Assembly: GCA_030706665.1 (NCBI GenBank)
Contig: JAUZOB010000130.1
Location: forward strand, 1 to 8,621
Source: Bacteroidota bacterium
GTDB taxonomy: Bacteria > Bacteroidota > Bacteroidia > Bacteroidales > Prolixibacteraceae
Direction of reading: 5' to 3'
DNA length: 8,621 bases
Under the pieces are notes generated by a model, which worked only from the letters and a program-made list of their open reading frames with translations, was not told the DNA's origin and ran no database searches. The translations under genes and the position numbers were made by a program. Shown one piece after another: positions 1-5,607 of this stretch; the stretch's first letter is position 1; each line of letters opens with the position of its first letter.

Positions 1-2102
1 AATCCATGAGGAAGGAATAACGTTAATCCGCACATTAAGCCCCACTTTTCACCGGCCGAACTGATATACTGGTCAAATACAACCTGTGCAACATTACTGA
101 AATCGCCAAATTGAGCTTCCCAAATCGTTAATCCGTCCGGCTGAGCCAGCGCATATCCGTATTCAAACCCCAAGACCCCATATTCCGAGAGCAGTGAATT
201 ATAAACATGAAACGGAGCCTGTCCTTCACGGATATTCTTCAATGGGAAATACCTCATATCCGTATCTTCAACCACGAAAGCTGCATGACGGTGTGCAAAA
301 GTCCCCCGTTCCGAGTCCTGCCCGCTTAACCGGATCGGATGCCCTTCATTCACAAGCGATGCATAAGCAAGTAATTCACCCATTGCCCAATCGATGCTGT
401 TATCTTCAACCATCTTGCGTCTCTCTTCGATCAGTCGTTCTGCCTTGGCAAAGAATCGATTCGAATCGGGCAGAGTATTCACTCTATCGGCAAGCTTATA
501 TAGCGTTTCTTTCGATACAGATGTATCAATACGTTTTAGAAAATCATCAGGAACAGGCAGTCTGTAATTCTTATAATTGTCGACCAGGAAGCTTCGGATA
601 TGTAGCTTCTCAATTCTTTCAGATTCCTGATATTTATGTTCCAGTAAATCATTAAACTGAAGGATACTCTCTTCTACATCCTTTTCGGTCATGATTCCCA
701 ACTGCATCAATTTATGGGCATAAATATCGCGGGGATTCGGATGCATGGCGATTGCTTTGTAAAGAGTAGGTTGTGTAAAACGTGGCTCGTCCCCTTCGTT
801 ATGACCATATTTACGATAGCACAGAATATCAATAAAAACATCGTTATGGAAATGCTGCCTGAATTCCATCGCCAGACGAATCGTATAAATCAGAGCTTCC
901 ACATCATCGCCATTGACATGGAAGACCGGGCAACGGGTCACTTTGGCAACATCCGTACAATAGGTACTTGACCGGGCATCCAGATAATTTGTCGTGAACC
1001 CCACCTGATTGTTAATGACCAGATGAATAGTCCCTCCTGTTTTATAACCATCGAGCAAAGACATCTGAATGACTTCATAGACAATCCCCTGGGCAGCAAT
1101 CGCAGCATCGCCATGAATTAGGATCGGTGCCAGTTTATTGTAATCGCCCTGATATGCGGAATCAATTTTAGAGCGGGACAAACCTTCTACGATTCCATTA
1201 ACCGTTTCGAGATGAGAGGGATTCGGCACAAGGCTGATTTTAACGCGATGTCCTTCATCGGAGGTAATGGTATTTTCATAACCCAAGTGATATTTTACAT
1301 CACCCGATGCGATATCTTCCTCATATTCCGTTCCGTAGAATTCTTTAAAGATATTCTCATAAGGTTTCTGCAGGATATTAGCCAAAACATTTAAACGTCC
1401 CCGATGAGACATCCCGATTACAAATTCTTCGATTCCCAATTCAGCGCCCCGCTCAATGACCGCATCCAAAGCAGGCACAAGATTCTCGGCTCCTTCAAGC
1501 GAGAATCTCTTTTGTCCGACAAACTTTTTATGAATGTAGTTTTCAAATCCTACGGCAAGTTTCAAATGGTAATAGATATGACGTCTCTTTTGTACAGAAA
1601 AATCCATGGAGTTCTTGCTTTGCTCCATTCTTGACTGTAACCATTGAATCAACTCAGGCGAACGCATGTACATATATTCTGCTCCCACCGAGCCACAATA
1701 AGTTTGCTTGAGGTGACCGATAATATCTTTTAGTTTGGCAGGTCCAATGCCAATACCCGCCCCTGCATGGAATATTGTTTCAAGATCAGAGCTCTCCAGT
1801 CCGAAATTCTCAATATCAAGTGTGGGAGAATATTTACGACGCGTTCTAACCGGATTAGTTCCGGAAAACAAATGTCCGCGTTGACGATATCCCTGGATAA
1901 GATTCATCACTTTAAATTCCTTGCCCATGGTATCGGGTGGAACAGCCTCCCCCTCCGAAGAATAATTTTTAAGGGCAAATTCAAAGCCGGTGAAGAAGTT
2001 CCTCCAGCTTTCATCTATCCCTTTCGGATTATTTAAAAAAGTCTGATATAGATCTTCTATTGAGGCAATCTCCTGACTTCCTATCTGAGAAAACTTATCC
2101 AT
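1..2102 (-). CDS. sucA: 2-oxoglutarate dehydrogenase E1 component (partial, C-terminus beyond left edge)
   Basis: This is the thiamine-diphosphate-dependent E1 subunit, which decarboxylates 2-oxoglutarate and passes the succinyl group to the lipoyl arm of E2 in the TCA cycle. The ATG at 2102-2100 opens 700 uninterrupted codons to the window edge; the family is usually about 900-950 residues, so roughly 230 are missing. The N-terminal E2-binding segment typical of SucA is present (MDKFSQIGSQEIASIEDLYQ, residues 1-20). Active-site motifs seen are GMSHRGRLNVLAN (230-242), SGDVKYHLG (266-274), LVPNPSHLE (291-299), the ThDP/Mg site from HGDAA (330-334) to NNQVGFTT (364-371), HVNGDD (395-400) and YRKYGHNEGDEP (429-440). 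The start of the transketolase-like pyrimidine-binding domain follows, with RGTFAHRHA and WEAQFGDF. No clear Shine-Dalgarno lies upstream. The E2 gene (sucB) would be expected just past position 1, but that is inference. Confidence 0.96.
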   Translation of the reverse strand, partial: MDKFSQIGSQEIASIEDLYQTFLNNPKGIDESWRNFFTGFEFALKNYSSEGEAVPPDTMGKEFKVMNLIQGYRQRGHLFSGTNPVRTRRKYSPTLDIENFGLESSDLETIFHAGAGIGIGPAKLKDIIGHLKQTYCGSVGAEYMYMRSPELIQWLQSRMEQSKNSMDFSVQKRRHIYYHLKLAVGFENYIHKKFVGQKRFSLEGAENLVPALDAVIERGAELGIEEFVIGMSHRGRLNVLANILQKPYENIFKEFYGTEYEEDIASGDVKYHLGYENTITSDEGHRVKISLVPNPSHLETVNGIVEGLSRSKIDSAYQGDYNKLAPILIHGDAAIAAQGIVYEVIQMSLLDGYKTGGTIHLVINNQVGFTTNYLDARSSTYCTDVAKVTRCPVFHVNGDDVEALIYTIRLAMEFRQHFHNDVFIDILCYRKYGHNEGDEPRFTQPTLYKAIAMHPNPRDIYAHKLMQLGIMTEKDVEESILQFNDLLEHKYQESERIEKLHIRSFLVDNYKNYRLPVPDDFLKRIDTSVSKETLYKLADRVNTLPDSNRFFAKAERLIEERRKMVEDNSIDWAMGELLAYASLVNEGHPIRLSGQDSERGTFAHRHAAFVVEDTDMRYFPLKNIREGQAPFHVYNSLLSEYGVLGFEYGYALAQPDGLTIWEAQFGDFSNVAQVVFDQYISSAGEKWGLMCGLTLFLPHG

Positions 2103-2471
2103 GTTATTACGTTAATCTGATTTCAACAGTTTAAAGAATTCAACAAAAAGAGATTCCATTTGTTTGATTATCGCCGGTGAAATTCTGTTTTTATCCGTCC
2201 ACCGATGCCTCAACCACTAAGCGACTCAACAAATGTTTTATCCAGGCCAGGTTTTTCTTACATTATCCGCAAGCCCCATGAAGATCTGTTTTACCCGGAG
2301 AAAAGGGGTGTGGATATTGTTAAATCAGCCTTGTAAGCCTTTTATAGTGAAATAAAATATTAATGCAGCGTAATTCCGGATAGTCAGTTCAAATGTGTAC
2401 CCTTAGTTACAAGAAACACCGGGGGCGTATCAACAAGGGAACAACTACCTACTTCGTTCGTCCTTTGGACA

Positions 2472-2524
2472 TGGTTCAGACATGGTTTGTATATCGAAAT
2501 GACGTTCAAAGCTTGTCTGAACCA
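2472..2524. repeat. 11-bp perfect inverted repeat with nested direct repeat
   Basis: TGGTTCAGACA at 2472-2482 is the exact reverse complement of TGTCTGAACCA at 2514-2524, separated by 31 bases. A 9-base direct repeat, GACATGGTT, overlaps the left arm at 2468-2476 and 2479-2487 with an 11-base period. The function is unknown. It could be a regulator site, a hairpin, or a remnant of a dispersed intergenic repeat. Confidence 0.6.
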
Positions 2525-2591
2525 CCATTAAAACATCACTCAAATAGGGTTTGGGTATGAAGTTGCTTTCGTGTTACTATTATGTTTATTG

Positions 2592-2608
2592 GTAAATTTT
2601 AAATTTAC
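2592..2608. repeat. 17-bp palindrome, possible operator
   Basis: GTAAATTT at 2592-2599 and AAATTTAC at 2601-2608 are perfect reverse complements around a single central T. It lies about 120 bases upstream of the predicted -7 element of the GHL10 gene. A dimeric regulator site is possible, but an AT-only core of this kind also arises by chance in AT-rich DNA. Confidence 0.4.
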
Positions 2609-2703
2609 GTACAGAAAATGGAAACCAGCTCACCCAAACAAACCAATGATTTCAAGGAAATTACAATCCGAAAGGGTACATTTCGGACGAAAAGGGCAAA
2701 GCA

Positions 2704-2736
2704 TTGGGTATGTAATAGTTATATTCCTTATCTTTG
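2704..2736 (+). promoter_or_regulatory. Bacteroidetes-type promoter for the GHL10 gene
   Basis: TATCTTTG at 2729-2736 matches the Bacteroidetes -7 consensus TAnnTTTG exactly. A TTG at 2704-2706 sits 22 bases upstream, slightly long for the -33 element. Transcription would start near 2741-2745, giving a leader of about 75 bases before the ATG at 2818. The -7 match is strong and the -33 assignment is weak. Confidence 0.6.
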
Positions 2737-2750
2737 CCGGATGAGGATTT

Positions 2751-2774
2751 ATTAATTTGCTTCAAATTAATTTG
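2751..2774 (+). promoter_or_regulatory. Leader hairpin / operator-like repeat before the GHL10 gene
   Basis: ATTAATTTG at 2751-2759 pairs perfectly with CAAATTAAT at 2763-2771 over a CTT loop. The same nonamer ATTAATTTG recurs as a direct copy at 2766-2774, overlapping the right arm. It lies just downstream of the expected transcription start, so it could act either as an RNA hairpin in the leader or as a DNA operator. The repeats are seen directly; the role is inference. Confidence 0.45.
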
Positions 2775-2817
2775 AATCGGATATTCCTCTATAAGGCGTA
2801 TAACCAAACGACTCGAA

Positions 2818-4371
2818 ATGAGAATATTGATCGTATTAGTATTATTCTTTTTCCCTTACCTGCTTAGTGCACAAGTCTACCCCAAAAGAGAAATGAGAGC
2901 TGCCTGGATTGCAACAGTCACTAATGTTGACTGGCCATCGACACCTGATTTATCTGTTGAGAAGCAACAAAAGGAAATGGTGCGGATGCTTGATGAATTA
3001 AAATCATATAACCTGAATACAGTCGTCTTTCAGGTGCGTCCTGCTTCCGATGCTTTTTATGCTTCTCCATATGAACCCTGGTCGCAATGGTTAACAGGAA
3101 AACAAGGCAGGGGACCCGTGCCATTTTATGATCCTCTGGACTTTGTAATCAAAGAATGCAGGAAACGGGGAATGGAGATTCACGTTTGGTTTAATCCCTA
3201 TCGTGCTGTCTTTGGAGCCGGAAGAACAACTACCGATCCTCAGCACATTTCGAACAAGCATCCCGAATGGTTTCTCTCCTATGGCAAAAATAAATATTTT
3301 GATCCGGGACTGCCTCAGACCCGCGAATACGTAACCCGCATTATCTGCGATGTAGTCAGGCGTTATGACATCGATGCCGTTCATCTCGATGATTATTTCT
3401 ATCCGTATAAAATCCCCCATGTCGAATTCCCTGATGATAATTCATTTGTTCAATATCCCCGTGGATTCAGCAAGGAAGATAAAGCGGCCTGGAGAAGAGA
3501 CAACGTCAATTTGATCATTAAGCAGCTTCACGACAGCATCAAAAGCATAAAACCATTGGTTCAGTTTGGGGTTTCTCCATTCGGAGTTTGGAGAAATAAC
3601 TATCAGGATCAAAATGGTTCAAATACAAAAGCAGGCACGACCAATTATGATGACCTGTATGCTGATATTTTAAAATGGCAGAAAAACGGATGGGTGGATT
3701 ATGTGACCCCTCAATTGTATTGGCCTATCGGGAAAAAGATTGCAGATTATGCTGTCTTATCCGACTGGTGGAGTAAAAATGCCAATGGCTGCCAGGTTTT
3801 CATTGGTCAGGCACCCTATCGAATAGAGAAAAAGGCTAAAGAGAAAGCATGGAAAAGTTCTCAGGAACTTGTCCGGCAGATAAATCTGAACCGTAGTCTT
3901 CCCAATATACAAGGGAGCATGTATTTCAGTGCAAAGTATTTTTTGAAGAATCCGTTGCAGATGAAACAGAATCTGACCTCAAGTGTGTATAGATATCCGG
4001 CTTTGCCTCCTGAAATTAATCCTGCCAAACCAATTATTCCTTCTTTACCGGCAAATGCTTTTATGAAGGTTGAAAACAATCAATTAAAATTTACATGGAA
4101 TAAGAATACGAACGATAAGACTTATGTCCTGTATTGTTTTAAAAAGAACGAAACACCTGATTTTTCAGACCCAAGCAGCATCGTTGCATTTACCGCAGAA
4201 ACGGAATATGTCCTTTCTCTTGACAAGAAACACGATCCGGCAGAATACAACTATATACTGACAGCTTTAAGCCCATCCAATGCTGAGAGCCTACCCGTCA
4301 ATTTTGAACAGAAAAAGGCAGAAGAAAGGTTGATAACCAATATTCAGGAACCTTCTAAAACAGTTCGATAG
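2818..4371 (+). CDS. Secreted family 10 glycosyl hydrolase-like protein (GHL10/DUF187) with Fn3-like C-terminus
   Basis: The 517-residue product belongs to the GHL10 (DUF187, YngK/YddW-like, COG1649) family of predicted TIM-barrel glycoside hydrolases. The substrate is not well established for the family. A Sec signal peptide occupies residues 1-18 (hydrophobic core ILIVLVLFFFPYLL, likely cut after LLSA), with no lipobox cysteine, so it is predicted periplasmic or secreted. Family signatures appear in order: MRAAWIATVTNVDWPS (26-41), FQVRPASDAFY (71-81), HVWFNPYR (122-129), VHLDDYFYPY (188-197, with the acidic pair D191/D192), FGVSPFGVWRN (250-260) and DYVTPQLYW (294-302). After about residue 405 a linker leads to a beta-rich Fn3-like domain (about 413-495). 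The ATG at 2818 places the signal peptide at the very N-terminus. The gene is monocistronic: its left neighbour is divergent and its right neighbour convergent. Confidence 0.9.
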   Translation: MRILIVLVLFFFPYLLSAQVYPKREMRAAWIATVTNVDWPSTPDLSVEKQQKEMVRMLDELKSYNLNTVVFQVRPASDAFYASPYEPWSQWLTGKQGRGPVPFYDPLDFVIKECRKRGMEIHVWFNPYRAVFGAGRTTTDPQHISNKHPEWFLSYGKNKYFDPGLPQTREYVTRIICDVVRRYDIDAVHLDDYFYPYKIPHVEFPDDNSFVQYPRGFSKEDKAAWRRDNVNLIIKQLHDSIKSIKPLVQFGVSPFGVWRNNYQDQNGSNTKAGTTNYDDLYADILKWQKNGWVDYVTPQLYWPIGKKIADYAVLSDWWSKNANGCQVFIGQAPYRIEKKAKEKAWKSSQELVRQINLNRSLPNIQGSMYFSAKYFLKNPLQMKQNLTSSVYRYPALPPEINPAKPIIPSLPANAFMKVENNQLKFTWNKNTNDKTYVLYCFKKNETPDFSDPSSIVAFTAETEYVLSLDKKHDPAEYNYILTALSPSNAESLPVNFEQKKAEERLITNIQEPSKTVR

Positions 4372-4850
4372 AATTGCATCTACTTAGTTTTATCAATTCA
4401 AACTAATCTTCTGTTTCATGTAACGGACTTGATTCAAGTTACATTGGGAAGTAATTAGGCTATAGAGAATTTACAGGCATATAAGATTGCTATTAATTCG
4501 GAACGAATTAAGGGAAAGAGGTTCTATCAAGTCATATCCGGACAGAATAGAATTTTGTTTTGATTTAGCACAGATTAAAAAGCAATTCATCCTTTAATTC
4601 GTATCCAGCCGTAAATGATTATAGATTTATCCGGAACGAATTCAGAAGAATTGATTCCAAGGACAATTTAGTTCGAATTATAAACACTAAGTTCAGAAAT
4701 AAGTGATTTTGCCCCAAACAATATCCTTCTGATTTTAATAAAGCCGGATTGTTTTCTTCTCTCTTGATTTGTTATAACGTTTCATTATTGGGCAACTATT
4801 CAAGGAATTTCCTGCTTATTAAATATTCCTTTAATTTAGAGCTGAAAATA
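4372..4850. other. Convergent intergenic spacer, no gene seen
   Basis: This AT-rich stretch lies between the 3' ends of the GHL10 gene (plus) and the phosphatidyltransferase gene (minus), so terminators for both are expected. I see no canonical hairpin with a U-tract. Weak candidates are GAATTG/CAATTC (4371-4376 with 4394-4399), TGTAAC/GTTACA (4419-4424 with 4438-4443) and AAGGAAT/ATTCCTT (4802-4808 with 4825-4831). A perfect 8-bp inverted repeat lies at 4493-4511. No coding region or RNA gene is evident. Confidence 0.65.
4493..4511. repeat. 8-bp perfect inverted repeat with recurring core
   Basis: TTAATTCG (4493-4500) and CGAATTAA (4504-4511) are reverse complements around GAA. The right portion, CGGAACGAATT, recurs exactly at 4632-4642, and related TTAATTCG or TTCGAATT strings occur near 4594 and 4672. 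No function can be assigned; it may be a small decayed repeat family or chance in AT-rich DNA. Confidence 0.4.
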
Positions 4851-5402
4851 TTAGATTTCCTTAGGGGAAAAGATACTTTTTCTATTTACATCATAAGTCT
4901 TAGATGCAATGATTATAATGCTTTCCTCTATTGCAGAAAGCATTGCTATAAGAACAAGCGAAACAGAGATTGCACCGGGCAATCTTCCTTCATAAAAATA
5001 AATCGGTAACAGGAGAAAAAGGATAAGTCCCGTAGCCTTGTTCCCAATGGTATGAATCATTCCCCATTGTTTGAATTTGCTTTTGGTAATAAGAAAGTTA
5101 ACCATTCTAATTAATACAACTCCGCTTGCTCCCCACAAAATAATTAAATCATTTCCGACATCAGTCTGAATCCAGAGTGCATATAACGCTATGCACCAGA
5201 ATATGAAATCGGCCAAACTGTCCAATTTTGCGCCAAGTCTTGTTTCTGCGGTAAGCCGACGCGCAAGATATCCATCTGCTACATCACTGATTCCGCAAAG
5301 CAAATAAACAATGATAAAAGAGGTTGTTTCTCCGATCAGGAAGAACAATACGACAGACAGTACAATGCGAGAACATGATAGTATATTGGGGATTTGTTTC
5401 AT
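4851..5402 (-). CDS. CDP-alcohol phosphatidyltransferase family membrane protein
   Basis: The 183-residue integral membrane enzyme would transfer a phosphatidyl group from CDP-diacylglycerol to an alcohol acceptor, releasing CMP, in inner-membrane phospholipid synthesis. The full family signature D-x2-D-G-x2-A-R-x8-G-x3-D-x3-D is intact: D40, D43, G44, A47, R48, G57, D61 and D65. These residues bind Mg2+ and the CDP moiety. About six hydrophobic segments are visible (roughly 10-23, 25-39, 66-80, 86-105, 124-138, 145-166). A further conserved-looking HTIGNKATG (117-125) lies in the second half. The N-terminus MKQIPNILSCSRI resembles PgsA-like phosphatidylglycerophosphate synthases, but the acceptor alcohol cannot be read from sequence, so I give no symbol. 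Length is normal for the family. It follows GH20 on the same strand but lies beyond that gene's terminator, so it is probably transcribed separately. Confidence 0.9.
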   Translation of the reverse strand: MKQIPNILSCSRIVLSVVLFFLIGETTSFIIVYLLCGISDVADGYLARRLTAETRLGAKLDSLADFIFWCIALYALWIQTDVGNDLIILWGASGVVLIRMVNFLITKSKFKQWGMIHTIGNKATGLILFLLLPIYFYEGRLPGAISVSLVLIAMLSAIEESIIIIASKTYDVNRKSIFSPKEI

Positions 5403-5442
5403 CTATAATTTCTTTTACTTCAGGAGTTAGCTGCAATATAAG

Positions 5443-5473
5443 AACATCTAAGAATTGTAATGATCTCATCCAA
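5443..5473 (-). promoter_or_regulatory. Candidate promoter for the phosphatidyltransferase gene
   Basis: On the minus strand, TTG at 5473-5471 and TAGATGTT at 5450-5443 are separated by 20 bases, a good spacing for the Bacteroidetes -33/-7 promoter. The -7 element has two mismatches to TAnnTTTG. It would give a leader of about 35 bases. It is supported mainly by its place between the GH20 terminator and this gene, which needs a promoter there. Confidence 0.3.
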
Positions 5474-5474
5474 T

Positions 5475-5518
5475 AAAAAAACAGAGATGAATTACAAGCT
5501 GCAATTTCATCTCTGTTT
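5475..5518 (-). terminator. Rho-independent terminator of the GH20 gene
   Basis: On the minus strand a 13-bp perfect stem (AAACAGAGATGAA at 5518-5506 as read, pairing with 5491-5479) is followed at once by a run of seven T (5481-5475). Two further pairs form with a one-base bulge, leaving a loop of about nine bases. It lies 90 bases after the GH20 stop codon. The U-tract exists only in the minus direction, so the terminator is unidirectional. Confidence 0.88.
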
Positions 5519-5607
5519 CATAAAAGGCACTTTCAACATTAAGGAGTCGGTAAACGATATTCTCTCCTATAGTCTAAACAGAGCCGTATTCTTTGGCGAT
5601 GATAAAA

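Larger units (their letters stand above)
2103..2817. other. Divergent intergenic spacer, no convincing gene
   Basis: This spacer separates the divergent starts of sucA and the GHL10 gene. No tRNA-like fold and no convincing coding region are visible. It holds several inverted repeats (2472-2524, 2592-2608, 2667-2687, 2751-2771) and one clear rightward promoter near 2729. I found no good TAnnTTTG element for sucA on the minus strand; the nearest, TCTTTTTG at 2151-2144, has one mismatch and no partner at -33. The only small open frame of note, 2393-2560 on the plus strand (55 codons from ATG), lacks a ribosome-binding site and resembles nothing I know. Confidence 0.7.

Noticed and set aside
194..2036. 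Several plus-strand open frames of 60-153 codons.
   Set aside because: They are antisense to sucA, whose frame is continuous and rich in family motifs across the whole stretch. None shows a recognisable domain.
2393..2560. A 55-codon open frame in the sucA/GHL10 spacer as a real small gene.
   Set aside because: There is no ribosome-binding site or promoter, no known family, and it overlaps inverted and direct repeats that may explain its composition. It is mentioned only as an observation.
2921..4079. Minus-strand open frames of 67-109 codons.
   Set aside because: They lie antisense within the GHL10 gene and have no domain, ribosome-binding site or independent support.
4716..4754. AAACAAT / ATTGTTT stem (with CC/GG) as the GHL10 terminator.
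   Set aside because: It lies about 350 bases past the stop codon, has a 2-base bulge and a long loop, and is followed by mixed TC rather than a clean U-tract.
4749..5009. An 86-codon plus-strand open frame crossing the 3' end of the phosphatidyltransferase gene.
   Set aside because: Most of it is antisense to a real coding region and its composition is low-complexity hydrophobic with no family resemblance.
5284..5469. A 61-codon open frame on the minus strand overlapping the start of the phosphatidyltransferase gene, with a protein-like beginning (LTPEVKEIIDE).
   Set aside because: It overlaps a gene with a complete catalytic signature in another frame, its second half becomes cysteine-rich nonsense, and it starts inside the region needed for the gene's promoter.
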